From Nitrosomonas sp. Is79A3 (lineage in GTDB: Bacteria > Pseudomonadota > Gammaproteobacteria > Burkholderiales > Nitrosomonadaceae), in NCBI RefSeq assembly GCF_000219585.1, contig NC_015731.1, positions 310,001 to 374,000 of the forward strand: a stretch of 64,000 nucleotides of DNA. The letters are read 5' to 3'. Below are positions 55,601 to 63,971 of this stretch, piece by piece. Under the pieces are notes generated by a model. It did no database searches. It was not told the DNA's origin and saw nothing but the letters and a program-made list of their open reading frames with translations. The translations under genes and the position numbers were made by a program. Positions within the stretch are counted from its first letter, which is position 1, and each line of letters starts with the position of its first letter.

Positions 55601-55732
55601 CTCCGTCATATTGAAGGAGCAAAGATTAAGTGCGGTGAAAAGCATTTCGATGAAATCGGGAATAACATTAATAACCCTGCTCGCTATATCAAGTCAAGAG
55701 ACGTTAATGGGATGATGGGATATGTGGAATAG
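52676..55732 (+). CDS. res: type III restriction endonuclease, Res subunit
   Basis: This 1018-residue protein follows the DUF262 gene by 7 bp. The superfamily II helicase core has Walker A METGTGKTYVYLRT (about 96), the DExx box as VIVDEPQSVDG (about 226) and motif VI ERRQTLGRGLRLCVN. The C-terminal PD-(D/E)xK nuclease has NPDWAVVVED and YLVVETKG (about 948-970). In type III systems Res with Mod translocates or slides on DNA and cuts between two sites. The frame is complete, so the system looks functional. Confidence 0.92.
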   Translation: MKLHFEDNLDYQQAAIDSVVSLFKGQEISRSEFTVTFRPESGSQHSLGLAESELGIGNRLMLVDEELEENLRQVQLKNGLKPTEKLASGDFTVEMETGTGKTYVYLRTIFELNKNYGFTKFVIVVPSVAIKEGTYKTLQITQEHFEGLYPKAKGYEYFLYDSSKPEKVRNFATSSNVQIMIMTVGAINKKEVNNLYKYHESVDVAESKTGAPIELIQQTHPIVIVDEPQSVDGGLTGKGKEALSAMNPLCTLRYSATHVDKHHMTFRLDAVDAYERGLVKQIEVASLQIDSGNNKPYIRLESTHNTKGSITAKVELDVQRGKNIKREILTVDDGDDLEQITNRSIYENMQIGTITCGKDNESIEVKGDGFDQVLRPGEAIGGVDPDQIKRLMIRRTIKEHFDKELLFAANNQPIKVLSLFFIDSVEHYRQYDEDGNPLKGKYALMFEEEYRKLAKSADYQSLFKEIDLEADAAEVHNGYFSIDKKGRSVETAESNQSGRDDAERAYNLIMKEKEKLLSFDTKLKFIFSHSALKEGWDNPNIFQICTLRDMGSERERRQTLGRGLRLCVNQHGQRLRGNDINTLTVIATESYEKFAENLQKEMEDPETGIGIRFGIVEDQQFANIPLTDSMGQPAALGYETSKKIWAFLNASNYVDAKGKVQDLLKNALKDGRFALAPEIKQALISKHGEKQADLIEINVQALLRKVAGRLDIKNADNRQVIHTREAVLASDEFKTLWDRIKYKTTYRVEFDYLKLIKDCAEAIRNCPPITKTRAQFRKADIAIGKGGVIAEQTSASGFTTIHENDIELPDIITDLQDKTQLTRKSIVQILCDSKRLEDFKRNPQQFIDYASEAINRTKRLALADGIRYTKIGDDHFYTQELFRQEELKCYLENTLETQKSVYTHVVYDSVGVEKSFAEDLEKNEKVKVYAKLPSWFKVPTPLGTYNPDWAVVVEDEGEEKLYLVVETKGSTWWDDLRHIEGAKIKCGEKHFDEIGNNINNPARYIKSRDVNGMMGYVE

Positions 55733-55746
55733 ATGGATATATAGTT

Positions 55747-55866
55747 ATGCCGGATAAAGATATTATTAAAAGCTTTCCAAAACTGCATGAAGTTCAACCT
55801 AGAGAGAATATTGGGCGTAATACTATTGCACGGTATCAAGCACAATTTAGAGCAGCAGCATATTGA
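55747..55866 (+). pseudogene. 39-codon stub of a DUF4297-like nuclease gene
   Basis: The frame MPDKDIIKSFPKLHEVQPRE, NIGRNTIARYQAQFRAAAY ends abruptly in TGA at 55864-55866. The motif REN-x-GR-[DN]-TI-AR-[FY]-Q-x-Q is the opening of DUF4297/Cap4-like defence nucleases. The rest is lost, with IS debris following. It starts 15 bp after the res stop, so the operon once had a further gene. Confidence 0.5.
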
Positions 55867-56048
55867 GGTTCCCTCTGTTTTTCGTCTTCCAACAGGCGAA
55901 CAGTTTTATGCTATCAGCTTTTTCTTCTGTTGAGGATTAGCCAGTCATTTAGAAACCTCATTGGCGATTGAGATGTCCGTCAACGCCTTCTGATTTCGGC
56001 AATAAAATCCATAAATAACACTCCAGGTTTCTCCGGCAGAATGCTGGA
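55867..56048. other. non-coding debris after the defence operon
   Basis: About 180 bp without a supported gene. The abrupt junction after the nuclease stub suggests an old insertion or deletion boundary. Confidence 0.4.
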
Positions 56049-56270
56049 TCATGACACATAACGGGGTGGACAGTTTTCGACGCTGGTTTCCTTTTCCCTG
56101 ATCATTTTTCCATGCTGTTTTATACCCAGTTGCTCAGCGTTTGTTCTACCAGCCCCAGCTAGCTCCATCGATACCAAAATAATCGCCTTCCCCATCTTCA
56201 CTTGCTTGATCGCTTGTTCCTTCAAGTCGGTCCTGTATTCCTGCTTCGGTATCTTCATCATCATCATCTT
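56049..56270 (-). pseudogene. IS3-family orfA remnant
   Basis: MKIPKQEYRTDLKEQAIKQV followed, one frame over, by LGLVEQTLSNWV matches the HTH of IS3-type OrfA. A frameshift near 56155 and loss of orfB make it a dead remnant. Confidence 0.65.
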
Positions 56271-56345
56271 CCTTACAAATGTAACGTTAATTGTACGCCA
56301 CCCTTGGTAGACTATTTTTCGAAGGAAGCTCAAATCAGTATTTTG

Positions 56346-57053
56346 CTATAATGGAATCTCCACGCATAGTAATTGTGCTCCCTTCTGTCCTTTCAACTGC
56401 AAGTTTGATATCTCGGTGACTTCCGCGCCGTCTCGCTCAGTTAAGCAAGTACCGTTAACATTGACGGATCCGGTAATGACAAATAAGTAAACTCCATTAC
56501 CCTCCCGATACAATTCATAATCCTTCGAAAGGTCTTCGGTGAATTCAATCATCGAGAAATAGGCATCCTGATTGATGGATAATGAGCCTTGCATACCATT
56601 GGGTGACACAATGATCTGGAATTTGTTTTTTCTTTGTGTCACATCGAATCTTTTCTGCTCATACCGGGGTTCTATATTCAGTTTCTTGGGCAAAACCCAT
56701 ATTTGCAGAAAACTCACAGCATGAGTTGTGGAATGATTGTATTCCGAGTGAGTGATGCCTGTGCCCGCCGACATGATTTGCACTTCACCTGCTTCAATGA
56801 CATGCTGATTCCCCATGCTATCTTTGTGCTGAAGCGAGCCAGTTAACGGAATCGATATGATTTCCATGTTCTCGTGCGCGTGCATTCCAAATCCCATCTC
56901 AGGCTGCACAACATCATCGTTGATAATTCGTAACGCGCCAAAGCCCATACGTTCCGGGTTCTGATACGATGAAAAGCTATAGGTATGATGGCTATTCAGC
57001 CAGCCATGATTTGAGATCCCGCGCGTGTCAGAGCGATGGATATTAATTTTCAA
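56346..57053 (-). CDS. pirin family protein (YhhW-like)
   Basis: This 235-residue bicupin starts at TTG 57053 behind AGAGG. The family start NHGWLNSHHTYSFSSYQNPE is intact. Metal ligands appear as HAHENMEIISI (HxH) and, after a conserved GTGITHSEYN, H and E. The middle has LQIWVLP and EPRYEQKRF. YhhW and relatives have quercetin dioxygenase activity in vitro; the physiological role is unclear. It is a single gene facing IS debris. Intact. Confidence 0.9.
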   Translation of the reverse strand: MKINIHRSDTRGISNHGWLNSHHTYSFSSYQNPERMGFGALRIINDDVVQPEMGFGMHAHENMEIISIPLTGSLQHKDSMGNQHVIEAGEVQIMSAGTGITHSEYNHSTTHAVSFLQIWVLPKKLNIEPRYEQKRFDVTQRKNKFQIIVSPNGMQGSLSINQDAYFSMIEFTEDLSKDYELYREGNGVYLFVITGSVNVNGTCLTERDGAEVTEISNLQLKGQKGAQLLCVEIPL

Positions 57054-57479
57054 GGTCAGATCCTCTCAATAATTATTTCAAGTTAAGTTGAGGATTCTAC
57101 CTATGAATGCAATGATGAGAAATAGTACTTGCCGGGATATCTTCGTAAATTTACGGCAAAGCACTCGCGTTGCTGATAAAACGTAACATTACCGCAGCGG
57201 TGCCCTCCACAATCTGCCTCAGCACGGCGTGGCGAATTGCAAACGCAACCGCAACGGTGCCGCAACGCGAAAACCCATGCCAGCATTCAATGTTGCGGTG
57301 TTGAGGATTTTTTGGGGAGCAGTTCGCGTACTTTTCCCCTGCAACTGAAAAATTTCATGCCGGAAATTCCGCCTTATACCTTCAAAAGTATATGCCGGAA
57401 CACATAGAATGAATACTGGTAGGGGCCCTCTAAGATTACTGCCTGATGATTCATTATTCTTTTAATGTTATATGAATAT
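57054..57479. other. intergenic region without a supported gene
   Basis: The 425 bp are more GC-rich than neighbours at 57150-57300 and hold open stretches on both strands, but none has a start site or a recognisable motif. It may be decayed coding sequence. Confidence 0.4.
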
Positions 57480-58790
57480 CAGTAGTGTCCGGAGATTCGA
57501 GAATTGTCGCATGATAACTCGTTGAACGACCATTACTAAATGACATATTTTTCTGTAATCGATTTCAACTTGCGCCAAACTTCTGACTTTTGTCAGGAGA
57601 TTGCATATGCACGCAGGGAAATTGGTGTTTGCCCAATTAATGGAGCACCTGCCTTTGCGCACGTTTCATCAGTGCGTAGCCAGATATTCAGGTCGATATC
57701 CAACACTCAAGTTCTCGCATCTCGACCAGTTTCTGTGCATGGCTTTCGCACAACTGACTTACCGCGAGAGTCTGCGCGACATCGAAACCTGTCTGCGCGC
57801 CCACCAAGCCAAGCTCTACCATTTGGGCATACGAGGCAACATCGCCAAGAGTACGTTGGCTGATGCCAACGAGCAGCGCGACTGCCGCATCTATATGGAT
57901 TTCGCGATGAGCCTGATCCAGACAGCCAGAAAGCTTTACGCCAGCGACAGCTTTGCTGTCGAGCTGGAACAAACGGTCTACGCACTCGATACCACGACCA
58001 TTGACTTGTGCTTGAGCGTCTTTCCGTGGGCACGTTTCCGCTCCACCAAGGCTGCCGTTAAGATGCATACGCTGCTTGACCTGCGCGGCAATATTCCAAC
58101 CTTCATTCATATCAGCGATGGCAAGATGCACGAGGTCAATGTGTTCGACATCCTGACACCCGAAGCTGGCAGCTTTTACATCATGGATCGGGGCTTCACC
58201 GATTTTTCTCGCTGGTACACCATGCACCAAGCACAAGCATTTTTTGTAACACGCGCTAAATCCAATCTGCTTTTTCGCCGCGTCTACTCTCGCTCCGTGG
58301 ACAAATCCACCGGACTGCGCTGTGACCAAACCATTGCCCTAAGGGCTCCCAAGGCTAGCAAGGATTATCCTCAGCACCTGCGGCGTATCAAGTTCTACGA
58401 TGCAGAACACGACAAGCATCTGGTATTTCTAGCCAACAACTTCGACTTACCTGCGCTGACCATCGCTCAGCTTTATCGTTGTCGCTGGCAGGTCGAACTA
58501 TTCTTCAAGTGGATCAAGCAACATCTTCGTATCAAGCGTTTCTACGGAACTACTGAGAACGCAGTCAAAACGCAGATATGGATTGCCATATCGGTTTATG
58601 TCTTGGTTGCCATCGTGAAAAAGCGGCTCAATACCGAAGCTTCGCTTTACACAATTCTACAGATTTTAAGCCTGACTCTTTTCGAGAAAACACCTATCGA
58701 TCAATTGGTTAAAAATACCGAGGTGCAAATAACCATGTCGAAAAATAATAACCAACTGAATCTATTCAATTAAATCTCCGGACACTTCTG
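57480..58790. mobile_element. IS4-family element (1311 bp)
   Basis: The ends CAGTAGTGTCCGGAGATT and, as reverse complement of the right, CAGAAGTGTCCGGAGATT are flanked by the 9-bp duplication TATGAATAT at 57471-57479 and 58791-58799. It carries one complete transposase. Intact and possibly active. Confidence 0.92.
57601..58773 (+). CDS. IS4-family transposase (DUF4372 + DDE)
   Basis: This 390-residue DDE transposase probably starts at TTG 57601 or ATG 57607, near CAGGAGATTG. The N-terminal DUF4372 part is FAQLMEHLPLRTFHQCVARY. The catalytic residues are D in YALDTTTIDLCLSVF, D in FYIMDRGFTDFSRWY and E in the YREK-like CRWQVELFFKWIKQHLRIKR. Full length. Confidence 0.92.
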   Translation: MHMHAGKLVFAQLMEHLPLRTFHQCVARYSGRYPTLKFSHLDQFLCMAFAQLTYRESLRDIETCLRAHQAKLYHLGIRGNIAKSTLADANEQRDCRIYMDFAMSLIQTARKLYASDSFAVELEQTVYALDTTTIDLCLSVFPWARFRSTKAAVKMHTLLDLRGNIPTFIHISDGKMHEVNVFDILTPEAGSFYIMDRGFTDFSRWYTMHQAQAFFVTRAKSNLLFRRVYSRSVDKSTGLRCDQTIALRAPKASKDYPQHLRRIKFYDAEHDKHLVFLANNFDLPALTIAQLYRCRWQVELFFKWIKQHLRIKRFYGTTENAVKTQIWIAISVYVLVAIVKKRLNTEASLYTILQILSLTLFEKTPIDQLVKNTEVQITMSKNNNQLNLFN

Positions 58791-58809
58791 TATGAATATA
58801 TTTATATCG

Positions 58810-58929
58810 CTCACGTTGAGTATCCTGGCTGGTATCGAACTTATGCACATGGCCCGAAAAAGTCAAATGATCAACGATGGGACTGACAAGACATTTTTTA
58901 CAAAACAAATTTATACGTTACCTAGATAA
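58810..58929 (+). pseudogene. IS6-family transposase C-terminal remnant
   Basis: The frame SILAGIELMHMARKSQMIND, ending YTLPR-stop, matches the C-terminus of IS6/IS240-type transposases (AGIELMHMIRKGQM). The IS4 target site lies at its left edge, so IS4 probably inserted near or in this remnant. Non-functional. Confidence 0.7.
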
Positions 58930-59108
58930 ATCCGTCCAATTAAAAGGGGGGACATTTCATTTCGTGCATTGTTTCTTAGAAAGAATTTATTTATAAACTG
59001 GAAAATTAATTCGCCAAAAGTGGTAACTATTGCTCGCCAATTAACAACGCATCACTGTTGTATGAAGAGCAACGTAACCATTAAGGGAGATACGATATAC
59101 TCACAAGA
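58930..59108. other. short intergenic region
   Basis: No gene. It holds the upstream region of the frameshifted membrane protein gene, with GGGAG at about 59084. Confidence 0.35.
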
Positions 59109-59806
59109 ATGAATCCTACTGAAAGTACTTACATAAGAGCTTCTCATATGCATTGGACCCATATACTCCTGATCGTTATCTCCACCATTGTAATTACCAT
59201 GGCGGGAACATACTGGGTACTCAAAACCTACATTTTTACTACAGCATTTACACCCGTTGTTCTGGATCAAAAGGAAGACAAAACACTCAAGGCCAAGCTT
59301 AGCGCAATTGGTTATGAGCCAATATTTTCTTCACAGTCCATGCATAAAAACGATAGTGATGAAATCGATGAGAACGGATTCCTAAAACCAGAACCCTACT
59401 CGGAAAAAATGCACCTCGTGCAATTACCTTCACAGAACGCGAATTGAATGCATTACTCGCTAAGAATACTGATCTTGCCCAAAAATTAGCTATTGATCTT
59501 GCAAGTAACCTCGTTAGTGCAAAACTACTCATCCCGCTTGACGAAGATTTTCCGGTTCTTGGCGGCAAAACACTCCGTTTTAATGCCGGTATCGGAATGG
59601 CTTATCAGAATAATAGACCAGTCATTGTTCTCAAAGGTGTCAGCATTATGGGCATTCCTATCCCCAATGCTTGGCTGGGTGGATTAAAAAATATTGATCT
59701 AGTCAGTGAATTCGGTGTTGACCCAGGATTCTGGAAATCCTTTTCGGAAGGTGTAGAGGAGATTCAAGTAACAGATGGTCAAATCAACATCAAGCTCAAA
59801 GAATGA
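59109..59806 (+). pseudogene. membrane-anchored conserved protein with a frameshift
   Basis: The first frame (59109-59447) has one TM helix near the N-terminus (ILLIVISTIVITMAGTYWVL) and an extracellular part. The second (from about 59410 to 59806) continues with APRAITFTERELNALLAKNT and GGKTLRFNAGIGMAYQNNRP, a typical beta-rich end. The frame changes in an A6 run at 59404-59409: adding or removing bases there gives one protein of about 232 residues. It is either a real mutation, a phase-variable tract, or a sequence error. Function not recognised. Confidence 0.7.
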
Positions 59807-59815
59807 GCTATTTAG

Positions 59816-61338
59816 TCGACCCTGAAAAAGTATCAAACGACAGTTGTTCTGGAAAAGCTACCCGAGAAAACTGGCGCCTACTAAAATGCATGCCCTGGTA
59901 ATTTAAATTTCCATCAAGGAATCCGATAAATTTGCAGTTTCCGCCATGGGAAAAAGAGCCAAAAAATGGCCAGCAGCCATTGTTTCAGATTCCAGGCGGC
60001 AGCAGCCATCAGCAGGTTGATGCGATCGCCAATAGCGCCTTTCAGATAGTTCCTCGCCATTCGATAATCCGATTTCAGGTGGCCGATAATGGGTTCAATC
60101 GCGGCACGCCTCCTGCACTGTTTTCGCTTCTTGTCTTTCTGGTATCGGGTATCTTTCTTGAGTCCTTTTCCGGGCAAAATGATCTGGGTTCCATTGACTT
60201 CACGTTTGCCGCGGTAGCCGCGATCGCATACGGCTTGCTTGGCTGCTTTCCCACGCGAAATCTCAACATGACGCAAGATCTCTGGTAACGTATTGCTGTC
60301 ATGCAGATTCTGTTCGTGACTGATTACGCCGACGATCAGATTACCTTTTGCGGTACTGGCGACCGATGCCTTGCTGCCGTACTCATATTGTTTGTGGTCT
60401 TTCCCCTTGGCGACACAGTACACTTGCGGTTCGTGCAATGAGTAGATCTTGTTCTTATCGTTTTGCTGTTGCCGTAATACGCGCTCATACAATAGAAAGT
60501 CCCGTTGATAGCATTCAAACAGACAGTGCTGCGGTAATTCCCTCCTGAGTTCCCGTATCAATACACCTGCAATGGTTCTGAGCCGCTTTAATGCGCGTTT
60601 GGCCTTAGCTCTTTTCTTCACGTGCCGGTAGTACCGAATATCCAGGCGCAGTGACTTCACTTCTTTGACGAAAGTACGCCGCTGTGAAATGCCGTGGGCG
60701 GGGCCAATCTTGTTGAGGCGATTGATAATCTTGATCGCTAGTTTGCTATCTGTCGGGTACGTGATGTTCTTCTCATGCACAGTCGTGTCAACATGAACCA
60801 CATCTTCCAGCGCTGATTCCCCATGCAAACCAACGCTCATCCGGAAAATCCGCTCTACACCCTGCGCACCTATGCGCTTGCGAAAATGTACCAGCTCCGT
60901 GCTATGGCAAGGCAGCTTCTGCTGGAATTCTTTCATGCCGCAAAAAGCCTGGTAATAAGGATTGCGCTTCCACTGCAATACTATCGATTCGTCACTCAGA
61001 TTCTCTAACTGCTTCAGTATCAATAACCCAACCATCAGCCGGATCGGCTTACTCGGCGCACCTGCCGCCGCCGCGTAATGGATGGAAAATGATTCCTCAA
61101 ATTCTTGCCAGGGTATCGCTGATGCAAGCTTCAGCAACGGATCATTGGGATCAAGTTGCATCAACAAATCTGTTCCAAACAAATTCGGTTGATGAATCGT
61201 ACCGCTACGTCTTAGCATTTTTAATCACCATTTCGACCAGAAAACACTTGGATATTTTAACATTTCCGGTCGTTATGGGCATTAAGAATCAGATCATTCA
61301 AGCATAGTATCAAGTGCTTGTGGATATTTCAGGGCTGA
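59816..61338. mobile_element. IS5/IS1182-type element (1523 bp)
   Basis: The ends TCGACCCTGAAA and TCAGCCCTGAAA (reverse complement of the right) lie next to an 8-bp direct repeat CTATTTAG at 59808-59815 and 61339-61346. It inserted right after the stop of the preceding gene. The transposase is complete. Confidence 0.85.
59914..61218 (-). CDS. IS5/IS1182-type transposase
   Basis: This 434-residue DDE transposase has DUF772 (PIRLMVGLLILKQLENLSDE, HSTELVHFRKRIGAQGVERI), a central coiled insert (RYYRHVKKRAKAKRALKRLR), and the DDE core (D in VVHVDTTVHEKNI, D in AVCDRGYRGKREV, E in RRRAAIEPIIGHLKSDYRM). Full length, no lesion seen. It resembles the fragment at 19117 and 26045. Confidence 0.92.
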   Translation of the reverse strand: MLRRSGTIHQPNLFGTDLLMQLDPNDPLLKLASAIPWQEFEESFSIHYAAAAGAPSKPIRLMVGLLILKQLENLSDESIVLQWKRNPYYQAFCGMKEFQQKLPCHSTELVHFRKRIGAQGVERIFRMSVGLHGESALEDVVHVDTTVHEKNITYPTDSKLAIKIINRLNKIGPAHGISQRRTFVKEVKSLRLDIRYYRHVKKRAKAKRALKRLRTIAGVLIRELRRELPQHCLFECYQRDFLLYERVLRQQQNDKNKIYSLHEPQVYCVAKGKDHKQYEYGSKASVASTAKGNLIVGVISHEQNLHDSNTLPEILRHVEISRGKAAKQAVCDRGYRGKREVNGTQIILPGKGLKKDTRYQKDKKRKQCRRRAAIEPIIGHLKSDYRMARNYLKGAIGDRINLLMAAAAWNLKQWLLAIFWLFFPWRKLQIYRIP

Positions 61339-61420
61339 CTATTTAGGTATGTTGCTCTCCATAGAACTTATTACATGCAATCAAATGAATGAGTAATTGC
61401 ATGTCAGCTATACTCTATCT

Positions 61421-61857
61421 ATGTGCGGCGGCATACAATACCAGGATCATAAAATCTACTTTCCTCAACCAGATGCCAGACTCCCAGTATTGCTTCGGCA
61501 TGGTGGCGTAACTTGGGTCATCTGGGGCAAACGTAAGATAGAAGGCTCAGGCAAATTCCCCAATGGCGGCTGGGCACGTATCGACTCCATCAAGTCTGGA
61601 AAATGGAAATCTTGGCATCCCAGACCTGTATTAATCCCTGCTGAAAGCTTCATGGAAAAAGACCACGATAAACAATCCCACTGAATAATTCTAGCGTCGG
61701 AGATGGCTATTCAGGCGTTACTAGCTGAAAGAAACTGGAACAGAGAGTGTATGTGATTACAGAAGAGACACCATCTGAATATCATTGGATTCATGATCGC
61801 TGGCCTCGTTTGATCAAAGTATCAGATCCAAAACCATCAACTTCCGACGAAATCTAG
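61421..61857 (+). pseudogene. SRAP (YedK/HMCES-like) gene, broken
   Basis: ATG 61421 opens MCGGIQYQ, where Cys2 is the catalytic residue that crosslinks to abasic sites. Further motifs are RHGGVTWVIWGKR, PNGGWARIDSIKSGKW and RPVLIPAESFMEKD. The gene is interrupted by TGA (61681-61684 region) where the family has Trp (HW), and by a frameshift at about 61750, after which VYVITEETPSEYHWIHDRWP follows in another frame to 61857. SRAP proteins protect abasic sites during repair. It lies beside the UmuD-like gene, so it was part of this DNA-damage cluster. Confidence 0.85.
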
Positions 61858-61977
61858 CAGTTAACTTTCTATTATCGGAATTTCACTTTCATTGTTATTG
61901 TTATTGTAGATTTGACATCGCTACGGCTGGTATGTTTGAATGCCGTTTCATATATCAAACATGGAGCCATTCGGAAA

Positions 61978-62583
61978 ATGCCAAATCGTGGCGGAAAAAG
62001 AGAAAATGCAGGCAGGCCTCTTGGTCAGGGTAAATATGGCGAACCGACGGTTACAATGCGTATACCCCAAAGTCAGGGAGCCACCATCAAAAACTTTCTG
62101 GACGCATACCAGCGTAAAAGAACAGACTCCGCTAGTGAAGCAACTAACGTGGATGAGTTTCTTATTCCTTCCATTAGCGATCAACCGACCTTGTTACCAC
62201 TTTTTTCCACCAAAGTGGCGGCAGGTTTCCCCAGTCCGGCAGATGATCATGTCGAGAAAAGCCTCGATGTCAGTGAATTTCTGATTGATCATGCTGCATC
62301 GACGTTCTTTGTTACGATCAAGGGAGATTCGATGATAGATGTCGGTTTACTGCCGGGCGATAAAGTTGTGGTAGATAGATCAAAGACACCAGGCATCGGT
62401 GACATTGTGCTTGCAGTGGTGGATCGTGAATTCACCATTAAAATCTTTGATTACGGGGCGAACAAAATGCCCAGGCTTATGCCAGCCAATTCATCAGGTG
62501 CTTACAAACCCATTTACATTCGGCCCAATACGCAATTTGAGATTTTTGGTGTCGTGATAGGATCATTCCGCCGTTTCAAATGA
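61978..62583 (+). CDS. UmuD/LexA-like S24 peptidase with an N-terminal basic motif
   Basis: This 201-residue protein starts at ATG 61978; the frame upstream lacks a start with a good site. Residues 1-30 hold a basic motif (GGKRENAGRPLGQGKYGEPT) and a short helix that could bind DNA or another protein. The peptidase S24 domain has the self-cleavage pair A82-G83 (STKVAAGFPSP), catalytic Ser118 (IKGDSMIDVG) and Lys155 (EFTIKIFD). In the SOS response UmuD is cut with RecA help and binds a UmuC polymerase; no umuC follows. I saw no clear LexA box. Confidence 0.85.
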   Translation: MPNRGGKRENAGRPLGQGKYGEPTVTMRIPQSQGATIKNFLDAYQRKRTDSASEATNVDEFLIPSISDQPTLLPLFSTKVAAGFPSPADDHVEKSLDVSEFLIDHAASTFFVTIKGDSMIDVGLLPGDKVVVDRSKTPGIGDIVLAVVDREFTIKIFDYGANKMPRLMPANSSGAYKPIYIRPNTQFEIFGVVIGSFRRFK

Positions 62584-63971
62584 GTACGTTGTTGCCGTGT
62601 TATGTATTGCTGGATCTGGAAACAACGGGTGCTACCCCAACTCAAGATCGTATCACTGAGATAGGCTTAATCCGTTATGAGAACGGTATTGAAGTCGGCC
62701 GTTGGACTACGCTCATCAATCCAGAAGTCAGTATCTCACCATTCATTCAGCGATTGACCGGCATAACCCAAAGCATGGTAAAAAATGCGCCGACTTTCTT
62801 TGAAATTCGCAACATCCTGCTAGATTGGGTCGATGATGCCGTTTTGTGTGCTCACAATGTACGTTTCGATTATGGTTTCCTCAAAAACGAATTCAAGCGC
62901 ATTGGCATTACATTCCAGAAAAAACTCTTGTGCACGGTCAAACTTTCAAGAAAGCTATACCCGCAACATAAAGGACATGGCTTAGATGCCATTATAGAAA
63001 GATTCAAACTGGTTTGTGAGAACCGCCACCGGGCCATGGGTGATACAGAAATGATGGCAGCGTTTATTGCTGCGGCCTTCAATGAATTAGGGGAATATTC
63101 TGTTCAGGAAGTTGCTCTGGCATTACTGAAACAGCAAGCCATTCCGGCTAATCTCGATCAACTTGAAATCAATGCCATACCGGACACCTTTGGTGTTTAT
63201 TTATTCCATGGTGAAAGTGCACTGCTGTATGTCGGTAAAAGTGTTACTTTGAGAACGCGTGTGCTCAGTCACTTTCAGGGTGATCATAGCTCAGCCAAGG
63301 AAATGCGCATTGCCCAAGAAATCAAGCGAATCGAGTACCGGGTCACCAGTGGAGAGCTTGGAGCCTTGCTATTAGAATCGCGCTTGATTAAAGAATATCA
63401 GCCTATCCACAATCGGCAGCTCAGACGTGAGAGACAATTATGCGCATGGCAGATTTCTGATGATCCTGCGGCCCGGCCATTGGTTACCTTGATTTATGAA
63501 AGTGATATCGACTGGACTACCTTAAATAATGTTTATGGCACTTTCAAAACCAAACGACAAGCACTGGAGATTCTAAATAAGCTTGCCGATGAACATGAGT
63601 TATGTGATAAGGCATTAGGGCTGGAAAAAGGCCCTGGCGTGTGTTTTGCGCATCAATTAAAGCACTGTAAAGGATTATGCGCGGACAAAGAATCTGCGGA
63701 ATCTCATCGCTTACGCCTTTTGATAGCTTTAAGTGGTTACAAGCTTTTAGCGTGGCCATTTGATGGTCGCATCGGGATTAGAGAGCATAATCCGGATAAT
63801 GACATGACAGAAGTGCATGTCTTTGACCAATGGTGTCATCTTGGCACAGTTAGAGATCATCAGGAGTTTGATGAAATAGCGACTCATCCTCATTTTGACC
63901 GTGATACTTACCGCTATCTGCTGAAATTCCTGAACCGCAAAGATGTGGAAGTGATCACATTGCATGGATAA
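62580..63971 (+). CDS. DnaQ-like exonuclease fused to a GIY-YIG (UvrC/Cho-type) nuclease
   Basis: This 463-residue protein overlaps the UmuD-like gene by 4 bp (ATGA), so translation is coupled. Residues 8-170 are a DEDDh exonuclease: LLDLETTG (D12, E14), LCAHNVRFDYGFL (about 90-101) and HRAMGDTEMM (H150, D155). Residues 200-300 are GIY-YIG: DTFGVYLFHGESALLYVGKS (R225 and an E in LLLESRLIKEYQP). The C-terminal third has Cys-rich CFAHQLKHCKGLCADKE, as in Cho. This fusion is a known family, probably acting in nucleotide excision repair. Confidence 0.9.
   Translation: MSTLLPCYVLLDLETTGATPTQDRITEIGLIRYENGIEVGRWTTLINPEVSISPFIQRLTGITQSMVKNAPTFFEIRNILLDWVDDAVLCAHNVRFDYGFLKNEFKRIGITFQKKLLCTVKLSRKLYPQHKGHGLDAIIERFKLVCENRHRAMGDTEMMAAFIAAAFNELGEYSVQEVALALLKQQAIPANLDQLEINAIPDTFGVYLFHGESALLYVGKSVTLRTRVLSHFQGDHSSAKEMRIAQEIKRIEYRVTSGELGALLLESRLIKEYQPIHNRQLRRERQLCAWQISDDPAARPLVTLIYESDIDWTTLNNVYGTFKTKRQALEILNKLADEHELCDKALGLEKGPGVCFAHQLKHCKGLCADKESAESHRLRLLIALSGYKLLAWPFDGRIGIREHNPDNDMTEVHVFDQWCHLGTVRDHQEFDEIATHPHFDRDTYRYLLKFLNRKDVEVITLHG

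Noticed and set aside
44857..55732. Classification of the operon as DISARM or BREX
   Set aside because: There is no DUF1998, PLD nuclease, PglZ or BrxC/BrxL gene; the Mod/Res pair is of type III kind.
57101..57286. 61-codon minus-strand frame rich in Cys
   Set aside because: No ribosome site and no conserved spacing of the Cys residues; it looks like a GC-rich chance frame.
61858..61977. LexA box for the UmuD-like operon
   Set aside because: I searched by eye for CTGT-N8-ACAG and saw none in this stretch; regulation stays open.
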